In this document: positions 1 through 6,016 of the stretch, one piece after another
Layout of the letters: each line of letters starts with the position of its first letter
Position numbering within the stretch: position 1 is the stretch's first letter
DNA from: DATFWC01 sp045801465
GTDB lineage: Bacteria > Pseudomonadota > Alphaproteobacteria > Rhizobiales > Xanthobacteraceae
Direction of reading: 5' to 3'
DNA: 14,665 bases
NCBI GenBank assembly: GCA_045801465.1
Contig: JBJMSU010000071.1
Coordinates: forward strand, 1 to 14,665
Notes under the pieces: generated by a model
What the model saw: the letters and a program-made list of their open reading frames with translations, nothing else
Told to the model about the DNA's origin: nothing
Databases searched by the model: none
Position numbers and translations under genes: made by a program

Positions 1-53
1 TTGCGCCGCCAGCGACAACGCCGCCTGCCACACCGGCGCCGAACCCGCAGTAA
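1..53 (+). CDS. 3' end of a gene cut by the window edge (Pro/Ala/Thr-rich C-terminus)
   Basis: In frame 3 the first bases encode a short low-complexity tail rich in Pro, Ala and Thr that ends in TAA at 51-53. A strong intrinsic terminator follows 25 bases later, which supports a plus-strand gene ending here. Only about 16 codons are visible, so no function can be given. Frames 1 and 2 are also open across this stretch, so the frame choice rests on the stop-then-terminator arrangement and on the typical look of such tails. Confidence 0.45.
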   Translation, partial: APPATTPPATPAPNPQ

Positions 54-78
54 GGAGATCCCCACGCCAACTCCTCAC

Positions 79-105
79 GCCCCGCTTCGGCGGGGCTTTT
101 CTTTT
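79..105 (+). terminator. Rho-independent terminator
   Basis: A perfect 7-bp GC stem (GCCCCGC at 79-85, GCGGGGC at 90-96) is closed by a stable TTCG tetraloop. TTTTCTTTT (97-105) follows on the plus strand. It terminates the gene ending at 53. The reverse strand has no U-tract, so it should not be an efficient terminator for the minus-strand hydratase gene that ends at 119. Confidence 0.92.
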
Positions 106-118
106 GCGTGGCGAGTCC

Positions 119-568
119 TCAGCAGACCTTCGCGTTGCGCCGGATAAGTGCCTTCGCGCTGCCGGTCTGCGCGACCGCGCCGTGCTGATTGAGCACCTCG
201 ATCTGCAGCGTGACGACGCCGCGGTCGGGCGTACGGCTTGGCCGCTTGTCGAGCACGGTGAACACCGCCCAGATGGTATCGCCGGGACGTACCGGCTTGA
301 CGAACTTCCAGCCGATTTCGAGCAGCGCCAGCACGGTGCCGTCCATCACGTCGGCGCGCGAGGCAAGCCCGAAAGCCATGCCGACGATCATCGGTCCGTG
401 GGTGATGCGGCCCTTGAAGCCGTTCTGTGCCGCAAACACCTCGTCCATGTGCACAGGATTGAAGTCGGCGGTCAGTCCGGCGAATGCATCGATGTCCGGC
501 TCAATCACGGTGCGGCGGCCCGTTTCGAAGCGCTGCCCGACCTCAAACTCTTCGTAGAAACGACCCAT
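119..568 (-). CDS. MaoC-like (R)-specific enoyl-CoA hydratase/dehydratase
   Basis: This 149-residue single hot-dog-domain protein belongs to the MaoC/PhaJ-like family, whose members hydrate enoyl-CoA or dehydrate 3-hydroxyacyl-CoA thioesters. The hydratase motif is visible: Asp35, Asn37, Pro38 and His40 in the ADFNPVH stretch, followed by ITHGPM near residue 75. Asp and His are the catalytic pair in the family, and the length is normal for a one-domain member. The ATG at 568 gives the expected family N-terminus (FEVGQ near residues 8-12). That start lies only about 10 nt after the CCA of the upstream tRNA-Gly, with no Shine-Dalgarno sequence in between, so the mRNA probably comes from processing of a tRNA-mRNA transcript. 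The acyl chain it acts on cannot be told from sequence. Confidence 0.9.
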   Translation of the reverse strand: MGRFYEEFEVGQRFETGRRTVIEPDIDAFAGLTADFNPVHMDEVFAAQNGFKGRITHGPMIVGMAFGLASRADVMDGTVLALLEIGWKFVKPVRPGDTIWAVFTVLDKRPSRTPDRGVVTLQIEVLNQHGAVAQTGSAKALIRRNAKVC

Positions 569-577
569 TCAGGAAGT

Positions 578-651
578 TGGAGCGGGTGAAGGGAATCGAA
601 CCCTCGTCGTAAGCTTGGAAGGCTTCTGCTCTACCATTGAGCTACACCCGC
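578..651 (-). tRNA. tRNA-Gly (anticodon TCC)
   Basis: The reverse strand folds as a complete cloverleaf. The acceptor arm is GCGGGTG (645-651) paired with CACCCGC (582-588), the D-loop carries the AATGG stretch, and the T-loop carries TTCGATT. The anticodon loop CTTCCAA places TCC at positions 34-36. CCA is encoded at the 3' end (578-580 on the plus strand). It lies 46 bp after tRNA-Tyr on the same strand, so the two are probably processed from one transcript. Confidence 0.96.
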
Positions 652-697
652 ATCGGTCTTTGATTACTAGCGATCAATTACCGACTACTGAACAAAG

Positions 698-782
698 TGG
701 TGGGGGAGGTAGGACTCGAACCTACGAAGGCTAAGCCAGCGGATTTACAGTCCGCCCCCTTTGCCGCTCGGGACACTCCCCC
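698..782 (-). tRNA. tRNA-Tyr (anticodon GTA)
   Basis: This 85-nt class II tRNA lies on the reverse strand. The acceptor stem is GGGGGAG (776-782) paired with CTCCCCC (702-708). The anticodon stem GCGGA/TCCGC encloses the loop CTGTAAA, giving anticodon GTA. A long variable arm is present, as expected for bacterial tRNA-Tyr, and the T-arm contains GGTTCGAGTCC. CCA is encoded. It is the first gene of the tRNA-Tyr, tRNA-Gly, maoC unit. Confidence 0.96.
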
Positions 783-830
783 GCAACCCGGATCAGGCAT
801 ATGGGACCTGCCGGCGCAGGGACCGGCCGG

Positions 831-859
831 TGTATGGTGACGGGGTCACCCGGAGTCAA
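831..859 (-). promoter_or_regulatory. Candidate sigma-70 promoter for the tRNA-Tyr/tRNA-Gly unit
   Basis: On the reverse strand a -35 element TTGACT (854-859) is separated by exactly 17 bp from CATACA (831-836). The -10 match is poor (3 of 6), but the -35 is 5 of 6 and the spacing is ideal. The bases just downstream of the -10 are all G/C, as in the discriminators of stringently controlled stable-RNA promoters. Transcription would start about 40 nt before the tRNA-Tyr 5' end. A perfect dyad lies in the spacer. Confidence 0.5.
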
Positions 860-1010
860 CCGAAAAGTCCCACACGCCTGCCGCTGAGATAAGTGTCGCA
901 GCGCCGTACGCCAACCGGCGGCGCGTGCGCCGCGACCGCGATGGCACAGTTAGGCCGCACGTCGCGTGGACCAATTGCGGGAGCCGGATGGCCGTGACAG
1001 AAGCAGGGCC

Positions 1011-1835
1011 ATGCGCGAGCGGCCGGACAAGTCCGAACAGCGGAACCGTTCTCGGTCGTTTGCGCCGAAGGGTGGACGCCGTCCGTCCCACGCCTTCCGC
1101 AAGCCCGCACGCGATGCGGACGCTCCGGTGATCCTCTATGGCTGGCACTCGGTCGCCGCCGCGCTGAGAAATCCGGCGCGGAAGATCCGCCGCCTGTGGG
1201 CGACCGAGAATGCTCTGCGCCGCCTCGCCGACGACGGGATCGCCGCCCCGCGCCACACCGACTTGGTGCGGCCGGACGCGATTGCCGCGCGCCTTCCTGG
1301 CGACGCCGTGCACCAGGGCCTGCTCGCCGAGGCCGATCCCCTGCCCGCCCCGGACATCGAGGAGCTCAAGGACGGCGTCGTGCTCGTGCTCGATCAGATC
1401 ACCGATCCGCACAATGTGGGCGCCATCGTCCGCACCGCCGCGGCGTTCGGCGTTGCGGCGATCGTCACGACGGCGCGCCACAGCCCGGAGGCGACGGGCG
1501 TGCTGGCGAAGTCAGCCTCCGGCGGGCTGGAGGCGGTGCCGCTTGTCACGGTCACCAATCTCGCGCGCGGGCTCGCGGTGCTCAAAGCTTCGGGATTCCT
1601 TGTCGTCGGCCTTGCCGGCGAGGGAGACGTCGATCTCGGCTCCGTCGAGCTGAAGACGCCGCTGGCGCTCGTGCTGGGTGCCGAGGGCAAGGGCTTGCGC
1701 CAGCTGACGCGTGCGACATGCGACGTCATTGCCCGGCTCGAGCTGCCGGGCGCCATCAAGAGCCTCAATGTTTCGAACGCAGCGGCGGTCGCACTCTATA
1801 TTGCGACCGCGCGGGTCGGCTCCCGTCCGGCGTAA
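1011..1835 (+). CDS. rlmB: 23S rRNA (guanosine-2'-O-)-methyltransferase, RlmB/TrmH family
   Basis: This SPOUT (TrmH-type) enzyme is predicted to 2'-O-methylate G2251 in the peptidyl-transferase P-loop of 23S rRNA. Numbered from the ATG at 1011 (274 aa), a basic, probably disordered N-terminus (1-38) is followed by a substrate-binding domain that starts at VILYGWHSV (40-48). The three SPOUT motifs are present: motif 1 at 128-147 (DPHNVGAIVRTA, with Asn135 and Arg141), motif 2 at 220-229 (VLGAEGKGL) and motif 3 at 252-263 (LNVSNAAAVALY). These form the trefoil knot that binds SAM. A GTG at 966 would add 15 residues, but the ATG gives the family's usual basic start. The ribosome-binding site is weak either way. 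The gene ends at a GC hairpin facing a convergent gene. Confidence 0.93.
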   Translation: MRERPDKSEQRNRSRSFAPKGGRRPSHAFRKPARDADAPVILYGWHSVAAALRNPARKIRRLWATENALRRLADDGIAAPRHTDLVRPDAIAARLPGDAVHQGLLAEADPLPAPDIEELKDGVVLVLDQITDPHNVGAIVRTAAAFGVAAIVTTARHSPEATGVLAKSASGGLEAVPLVTVTNLARGLAVLKASGFLVVGLAGEGDVDLGSVELKTPLALVLGAEGKGLRQLTRATCDVIARLELPGAIKSLNVSNAAAVALYIATARVGSRPA

Positions 1836-1839
1836 GCGA

Positions 1840-1864
1840 CGCGGCGGGCCGTTGGCCCGCCGCG
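1840..1864. terminator. Hairpin between convergent genes, probable bidirectional terminator
   Basis: A perfect 11-bp GC stem (1840-1850 paired with 1854-1864) with a GTT loop lies 5 bases after the rlmB stop and 20 bases beyond the stop of the convergent minus-strand gene. Neither side has a clean U-tract, so termination strength is uncertain, but the position is typical. Confidence 0.6.
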
Positions 1865-1884
1865 CTGCCGTCTCGTTCTGCTCC

Positions 1885-2493
1885 TCACTTGTACATCGCG
1901 TCGGGCGACGCCTGGCCACGCACGCGCAGGGGATAATCGCGGTGATGCATGCGATGCCAGCCGCCGTAGCGCGGCCCGTCGTGGCGCACGCTGTATCCCC
2001 AATGACCGTCCCGGCCGCCGGCATAGCGCTGACGCCAGCCATGGCGGTAGCCAGGGCGGACGTACGGGCGGTAAAGGTGCCGATAGCCGTAGTAGCCGGA
2101 GCCGTAGCCGGACACATACGGATAGTCGCTGCGCCCCGCATAGCGCATCACCGGGTAGGTGTAGCCGGTCAGCGGCGGAGAATAGAGCGGGCCTTGCGGC
2201 ACCACGTGGATGGGCGCCACGTCGTAATCGTAACCCGGTTGCGAGACCGCGTACGAAAGGCCGCCGTATCCGCAGACATCGCCGCAGCCCCAGCGCACCG
2301 GCGCGCAGCAATTCTGCCCGTAGTAGAAGCGCGGCAGCAGCGGCGCGCAGCCGGAGCTGGCGCAGCCCCAGTTCACTGCAACAGGCGCAGCGTTACAACA
2401 GCCGCCGTCGAACCAGCCGGCGGCGGCGGGCGAGAGAGACACCAACGTAAGTGCCGCGGTTGCGGCGAAGAGACGGAGTGTTCGTCCAGGCAT
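1885..2493 (-). CDS. Secreted Cys/Tyr/Gly-rich protein of unknown function
   Basis: This 202-residue protein has a Sec signal peptide: a basic n-region, a hydrophobic core at about residues 7-20, and a predicted cut after the AAA at 23-25. The N-terminal half of the mature part has eight Cys (32, 33, 44, 49, 62, 63, 70, 74), several as CC pairs. The C-terminal half is very rich in Tyr, Gly, Arg, His and Pro. I recognise no enzymatic domain. The ATG at 2493 is chosen over a much longer open frame reaching 3102 because AAGGAG sits 6-7 nt upstream and the signal peptide begins exactly there. Such proteins occur among Hyphomicrobiales secreted hypotheticals. A structural or surface role is only a guess. 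Confidence 0.82.
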   Translation of the reverse strand: MPGRTLRLFAATAALTLVSLSPAAAGWFDGGCCNAAPVAVNWGCASSGCAPLLPRFYYGQNCCAPVRWGCGDVCGYGGLSYAVSQPGYDYDVAPIHVVPQGPLYSPPLTGYTYPVMRYAGRSDYPYVSGYGSGYYGYRHLYRPYVRPGYRHGWRQRYAGGRDGHWGYSVRHDGPRYGGWHRMHHRDYPLRVRGQASPDAMYK

Positions 2494-2594
2494 GCTACGC
2501 TCCTTACAACAGCCTCCTCGATGAGGAAGCACTGACTGGGGAACAGCTCCCCGATTGGCTCCGCCCTCCCCGCCGCTTGGTCGGGCGAAACGGC

Positions 2595-3083
2595 TCAACG
2601 CGGACGCCGCGCATCCCGCGGCGCCATGATGATGGGCGGCGGGTCGAACGGCGGATATTCGGTGACCGGTGCGCGCCCGGATTCGGTGGACCAGGCGCGA
2701 TAAAAGCTCGGGGCCGGCGGCGGCAGGCGGCGCGGAAGGAAAACCTCCTGGCGGCCATACCGGGGGCGCTTGCCGGTCCGCGGGTAGTAGCCGCGCTCGT
2801 AAGAGATCGGCTCGAACGCCGGCCCGATGATTTCGGGTGTCACGCGCCCGGGCGCATAAAGACCCCAGTCGCCGGTGATCATGGCGCCGCCGGCCGGAAA
2901 CCCGTCGACGATCACCGGCACCTGCCAGTTGCCCGGCACGGCAATGACGGGTTGATGATCGGCAAGGGCCGGACGGTCGCCGACGAGGAACGCGGCGCCA
3001 AGCATGCAGACAATACCCATGCGGCACGCGATGCCGGCGCGGCACGCGATCGAGACGACGGATGGACGAGCCCGTGATTCCAT
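2595..3083 (-). CDS. Secreted hypothetical protein, Pro/Tyr-rich C-terminus
   Basis: This 162-residue protein has a hydrophobic leader (about residues 10-36) and a likely signal-peptidase cut around ALA-DH (residues 39-43). The mature region has a segment with GNWQVPVIVDGFPAGG (51-66) and MITGDWGLYAPGR (68-80), then a Pro/Arg/Tyr-rich tail. I do not recognise the family. The ATG at 3083 is preferred to the upstream start at 3200 because GGAG lies 6 nt before it. The leader contains a three-fold six-residue repeat (see findings). The gene is about 100 bp upstream of the Cys/Tyr-rich secreted gene on the same strand, so the two may be co-transcribed and share an envelope function. Confidence 0.75.
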   Translation of the reverse strand: MESRARPSVVSIACRAGIACRMGIVCMLGAAFLVGDRPALADHQPVIAVPGNWQVPVIVDGFPAGGAMITGDWGLYAPGRVTPEIIGPAFEPISYERGYYPRTGKRPRYGRQEVFLPRRLPPPAPSFYRAWSTESGRAPVTEYPPFDPPPIIMAPRDARRPR

Positions 3084-3340
3084 TGCGCTCTCCAACCCGC
3101 ATCTTAGATGAAACGGCGGATGGAGGTGCTTGATTGGTCGCCGAAATTGCGCGGTAACATTAATGCGCCCGGGTGCGCTGAGAGCACCCAGGACCGGCAC
3201 TCCGCAAGATGACGGCTTGGCGCAAGACTAGGTCAGGCGAGGAAAGCCGCCGTCCATCGAACGACGGGCGCCATACTCCGTTGTGGACCTTGGCGCCGCG
3301 GCAAGATATCGAAAGCGCCGTAACCGCAATCGCGCGGCGC
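3084..3340. other. Intergenic region between a secreted-protein gene and tRNA-Thr
   Basis: No convincing coding sequence is present. The stretch holds a small hairpin (GGGTGC 3171-3176 paired with GCACCC 3184-3189) and the divergent promoters expected for the minus-strand secreted gene and the plus-strand tRNA-Thr gene. Confidence 0.5.
3281..3309 (+). promoter_or_regulatory. Tentative promoter of tRNA-Thr
   Basis: TTGTGG (3281-3286) and AGATAT (3304-3309) are separated by exactly 17 bp and end 31 bp before the tRNA 5' end. Both boxes match the sigma-70 consensus only partly, so this is a positional suggestion. Confidence 0.3.
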
Positions 3341-3416
3341 GCCGGCTTAGCTCAGCTGGTAGAGCACCTGATTTGTAATCAGGGGGTCGGGGGTTCGAAT
3401 CCCTCAGCCGGCACCA
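3341..3416 (+). tRNA. tRNA-Thr (anticodon TGT)
   Basis: A complete 76-nt cloverleaf is visible. The acceptor arm is GCCGGCT paired with AGCCGGC, the D-arm contains AGCTCAGCTGGTAGAGC, and the anticodon stem CCTGA/TCAGG encloses the loop TTTGTAA (anticodon TGT). The T-arm contains GGTTCGAATCC, and CCA is encoded at 3414-3416. It stands alone. No integrase gene or duplicated 3' end was seen next to it. Confidence 0.97.
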
Positions 3417-3417
3417 A

Positions 3418-3461
3418 TTCGTCGCGAACGATGCACGGAGCCGAATGCCGACGAAATTTTT
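3418..3461 (+). terminator. Possible intrinsic terminator of tRNA-Thr
   Basis: TTCGTCG (3418-3424) pairs with CGACGAA (3449-3455), followed by ATTTTT (3456-3461). The stem is only 7 bp with a 24-nt loop, so it is weaker than a classical terminator. Its position right after the tRNA and its U-tract make it plausible. Confidence 0.45.
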
Positions 3462-3707
3462 CTGCGTGCGGTAGCTGACTCCTGTGTGGTTGCGGGCGAC
3501 CTCACCTGAAAATCAACTGCAATCTGATTCGTTCGCGCCGAAAGCTGAACGAACTCAACGCGCCGATCCATTGTGTTCAACCAGTTTTTGCCTCGTGGGC
3601 GATCGAAGACCGTCCATGCTCCCCAGGTGTGCACTTTTTTTGCCTGATGAGGGAACCAATATCGAACTTCGGAATTAGTGCGAGGCGCGGGAGGCAAGCG
3701 GACATCC
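3462..3707. other. Lower-GC intergenic stretch, no gene seen
   Basis: Base composition falls by eye relative to both flanks. The only structure noted is an inverted repeat TTCGTTC (3528-3534) / GAACGAA (3547-3553) with 12 bp between the arms, and a run of seven T at about 3635-3641. No frame here looks coding. Confidence 0.4.
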
Positions 3708-4019
3708 ATGGGCAGCTTCATCCACCACGATCGCATTGCCGAGAAGCTCGAAATTGCGCGCACCATGGGCCTTGTCACGAATTATTTGGTCACTCCCATC
3801 GGTCCGGCGCGTCGACCCGAGGCCGGCGTCAAGGTCTGGCGCAGCCCAAGTGCGACGGACGGAGCGGTGAAGCACTACCTGACGCGGCTCCTCGATGGGC
3901 TCGTTGCCGACGATGCCATCGTGGTCACGCCGCCCTTCGCGGCGAGCGAGACGATCCCGGCGGCGCCGCCCCAGCAGCAGCGCGTCGACACGACGGAGCC
4001 GGTGCCGGTCGCGGCCTGA
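3708..4019 (+). CDS. Hypothetical protein (103 aa)
   Basis: This is a small soluble protein with no signal peptide or membrane segment. It begins MGSFIHHDRIAEKLEIARTM and has a mixed alpha/beta-looking core to about residue 75. A low-complexity tail follows, rich in Pro, Ala and Gln (about 77-103, including PPQQQ). I do not recognise a family. The ATG at 3708 is chosen over a GTG at 3678; GGGAGG lies about 13 nt upstream, which is a long spacing. Codon use has the GC-rich third positions typical of its neighbours, which supports a real gene. It is convergent with the lipoprotein gene. Confidence 0.6.
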   Translation: MGSFIHHDRIAEKLEIARTMGLVTNYLVTPIGPARRPEAGVKVWRSPSATDGAVKHYLTRLLDGLVADDAIVVTPPFAASETIPAAPPQQQRVDTTEPVPVAA

Positions 4020-4061
4020 TTTCAGAATCAGAAAAGCAGCAAACGGAATGAGCGCGCTTGG

Positions 4062-4079
4062 GAAGGGTCGCTGCCCTTC
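4062..4079. terminator. Weak hairpin between convergent genes
   Basis: GAAGGG (4062-4067) pairs with CCCTTC (4074-4079) in the gap between the plus-strand hypothetical gene and the minus-strand lipoprotein gene. There is no good U-tract on either strand, so this is only a candidate terminator. Confidence 0.3.
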
Positions 4080-4106
4080 TTCCGATTACTGACCACTGTC
4101 CCCTGT

Positions 4107-4514
4107 CTACCGTCGTCCGAGCTGTTCAAGTTCGGGGAAGGGCTGGTAATCGGCGCCGCGGCAGCGGTCGTCGTTCGCTTCCGGCCGCAATTCGAGGAAG
4201 TATTCCAGCTTGCCGCCGAAATAGCGCGCCAGGTGATCGCGGTTGCCGCGATACCCCCCGGATGCGCTCTTGGCGTTGAAGCGCACGCAGTTCACGTAGC
4301 GCTCCTCCCCCTGGATCTTTGTCAGCACCGGCTCGGACACATAGGCGTTGCGGACATTGCTGGGATCGTTGAGGAAGTTGCGCAGATAGGCGATGAGCTC
4401 GGCCTTGTAGTTGGCGGGAAAGAGCCGCGCCGCACGCGCAGTTTCCGGCGAGGGTCCATCGACGCCGGCGCAGCCGCTCACGGCAACAGCGAGGAGGAAG
4501 ACAAGCCGGCGCAT
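4107..4514 (-). CDS. Small putative lipoprotein
   Basis: This 135-residue protein has a lipoprotein signal: MRR, a hydrophobic core at 4-12, and the lipobox VSGC with the lipidated Cys at 15. The next residue is Ala, which does not signal inner-membrane retention. The mature part is about 120 aa. It contains helical segments around YKAELIAYLRNFLNDP and a region with NCVRFNAKSASGGYRGN, and it has two further Cys. I do not recognise a named family. The ATG at 4514 is chosen because it starts a textbook lipoprotein leader; an upstream TTG at 4535 would add 7 residues. It lies 59 bp downstream of scoB on the same strand, so it may be read with that operon. Confidence 0.78.
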   Translation of the reverse strand: MRRLVFLLAVAVSGCAGVDGPSPETARAARLFPANYKAELIAYLRNFLNDPSNVRNAYVSEPVLTKIQGEERYVNCVRFNAKSASGGYRGNRDHLARYFGGKLEYFLELRPEANDDRCRGADYQPFPELEQLGRR

Positions 4515-4573
4515 GGTCGCTCGAAACCGGTCCAAGATGTCCGTCCCACGCGCTCACGCGCCCGCGCTTTTGT

Positions 4574-5224
4574 TCAATTCAACCCCGAGGCCACGGAATA
4601 GCTCGCCTCGGTCTTGGCGCGGATCTCATCGAGGCTCGTCCCCGGGGCCACCTCGACCAGCGTCATGCCGCGGCCGCCCTTCTTGTCGATGGTGAACACG
4701 CCGAGATCGGTGATCACCATATCGACCACGCCGGCCCCCGTGAGCGGCAATGTGCAGCGTTTCAACAGCTTCGGCTCGTTCTTGGCCGAATGCTCCATCA
4801 CGACGACCACCTTCTTGACGCCGGCCACGAGATCCATGGCACCGCCCATTCCCTTCACCATCTTGCCCGGGATCATCCAGTTGGCGAGGTCGCCGTTCTC
4901 GGCCACCTGCATGGCGCCGAGGATCGAGAGATCGATGTGACCGCCGCGGATCATGGCGAAGCTGTCGGCGCTGGAGAAATAGCTCGTGGTCGGCAATTCA
5001 GTGACGGTCTGCTTGCCGGCATTGATGAGATCGGCGTCTTCTTCGCCCTCGAAGGGGAATGGGCCGGTGCCGAGCATGCCGTTCTCGCTCTGGAGCTGCA
5101 CGGTCATCGCTTCCGGGATGTAGTTCGACACCAGGGTCGGAATCCCGATGCCGAGATTGACGTAGAACCCGTCGCGCAGCTCCCTGGCGGCGCGCGCAGC
5201 CATCTCGTCTCTGCTCCAAGGCAT
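4574..5224 (-). CDS. scoB: 3-oxoacid CoA-transferase, subunit B
   Basis: Beta subunit (216 aa) of a family I CoA-transferase that moves CoA from succinyl-CoA to a 3-oxo acid such as acetoacetate. The catalytic Glu is Glu47 in SENGM, which forms the glutamyl-CoA thioester in this family. LGIGIPTLV (24-32) and the GAMQVAENGDLANW segment are typical of ScoB/AtoA/PcaJ proteins. The ATG at 5224 overlaps the scoA stop as TGATG, and GGAGG lies just upstream, so translation is coupled to subunit A. A TTG one codon earlier is possible but unlikely. Sequence style favours the succinyl-CoA:acetoacetate type over PcaJ, but 3-oxoadipate use cannot be excluded, given pobA about 5 kb away. Confidence 0.93.
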   Translation of the reverse strand: MPWSRDEMAARAARELRDGFYVNLGIGIPTLVSNYIPEAMTVQLQSENGMLGTGPFPFEGEEDADLINAGKQTVTELPTTSYFSSADSFAMIRGGHIDLSILGAMQVAENGDLANWMIPGKMVKGMGGAMDLVAGVKKVVVVMEHSAKNEPKLLKRCTLPLTGAGVVDMVITDLGVFTIDKKGGRGMTLVEVAPGTSLDEIRAKTEASYSVASGLN

Positions 5225-5961
5225 CAAACCTCCTGCCCGGTTCCGGCCGGGATCGCCGGCTCCATCCGCTTGCGGGTGGTGCGTTGCTCGATGTGCTTGG
5301 CGGCGTTCGGTACGTGGATCATGCGCTGCACGTAAACGCCCGGCGTGACGATGTGGTCGGGGTCGATGTCGCCCGGCTGCACCAGATGCTCGACTTCCGC
5401 CACCGTCACCTTTCCGGCCGTCGCCATCATCGGATTGAAGTTTCGCGCCGTCTTTCGGTACGCGAGATTGCCCTCGGTGTCCCCCATCCAGGCATGGACG
5501 ATCGACAGATCGGCGATCAATCCGCGCTCCATGACGTATTTCTCGCCGTCAAACGCGCGCACCTCCTTGCCCTCGGCGATCATGGTGCCGACCCCGGTCC
5601 GGGTGAAGAAGGCCGGGATGCCGGCGCCGCCCGCCCGGATGCGCTCGGCCAGCGTGCCCTGGGGGTTGAATTCGATCTCGAGCTCGCCGGCCAGATACTG
5701 CTGCGCGAATGTCTTGTTCTCGCCGACATAGGACGAGATCATCTTCTTGATCTGTCTGGTGTCGAGCAGCAGGCCGAGGCCGACGCCGTCGATGCCGCAA
5801 TTGTTGGAGACGACGGTGAGGTTCTTGACCCCGGATTCGCGGATCGCGTGGATCAACGTTTCCGGAATGCCGCACAGCCCGAAGCCGCCGGCCATGATCG
5901 TCATGCCGTCCTTCAACAGCCCGTCGAGCGCCGCCCGCGCGTCCGGATAGATTTTCTGCAT
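5224..5961 (-). CDS. scoA: 3-oxoacid CoA-transferase, subunit A
   Basis: Alpha subunit (245 aa) that pairs with the downstream beta subunit. The CoA-transferase signature GGFGLCGIPE lies at 25-34. The region from NPQGTLAERIRAGGAGIPAF onward and the YRKTARNFNPMMATA stretch match the ScoA/SCOT type. As I recall the Pseudomonas PcaI sequence, it differs at these places, so ScoA is preferred. The ATG at 5961 gives the family start MQKIYPDA; a longer open frame upstream to 6267 is not supported. GGGGAG lies 11 nt upstream but inside a strong hairpin (see findings). It is probably transcribed with the zinc-ribbon gene 55 bp upstream. The role is acetoacetate or related 3-oxo acid activation in the cytoplasm. 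Confidence 0.94.
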   Translation of the reverse strand: MQKIYPDARAALDGLLKDGMTIMAGGFGLCGIPETLIHAIRESGVKNLTVVSNNCGIDGVGLGLLLDTRQIKKMISSYVGENKTFAQQYLAGELEIEFNPQGTLAERIRAGGAGIPAFFTRTGVGTMIAEGKEVRAFDGEKYVMERGLIADLSIVHAWMGDTEGNLAYRKTARNFNPMMATAGKVTVAEVEHLVQPGDIDPDHIVTPGVYVQRMIHVPNAAKHIEQRTTRKRMEPAIPAGTGQEV

Positions 5962-5965
5962 GTTC

Positions 5966-5994
5966 GACCGATCTCCCCGTCGCCGGAGATGGTC
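5966..5994 (-). promoter_or_regulatory. Leader hairpin covering the scoA ribosome-binding site
   Basis: On the reverse strand, GACCATCTCC (5994-5985) pairs with GGAGAT then GGTC (5976-5971 and 5969-5966). This gives a 10-bp stem with one bulged C at 5970 and an 8-nt loop. The Shine-Dalgarno GGAG is inside the 3' arm, and the stem ends 4 nt before the ATG, so it could limit scoA translation. Confidence 0.45.
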
Positions 5995-6016
5995 TAGCCG
6001 AGCGGTCCGAAACGGA

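Noticed and set aside
846..1481. Minus-strand 211-codon frame across the rlmB 5' half
   Set aside because: Antisense shadow without motifs; rlmB has all three SPOUT motifs on the plus strand.
2494..3102. Upstream extension of the Cys/Tyr-rich secreted gene to 405 codons
   Set aside because: The extension overlaps the other secreted gene out of frame, while a strong AAGGAG and a signal peptide mark the start at 2493.
3528..3553. Inverted repeat TTCGTTC/GAACGAA as an operator
   Set aside because: It is about 150 bp from the nearest start codon in an AT-richer gap with no promoter boxes beside it; chance is a sufficient explanation.
3341..3707. tRNA-Thr with a low-GC 3' flank as a possible integration site
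   Set aside because: No integrase gene, no repeat of the tRNA 3' end in the window, and the low-GC stretch is under 300 bp.
5224..5961. Calling the CoA-transferase PcaIJ because pobA is nearby
   Set aside because: Diagnostic stretches of the alpha subunit resemble the succinyl-CoA:3-oxoacid type rather than the Pseudomonas PcaI I recall, and no other pca gene is present.
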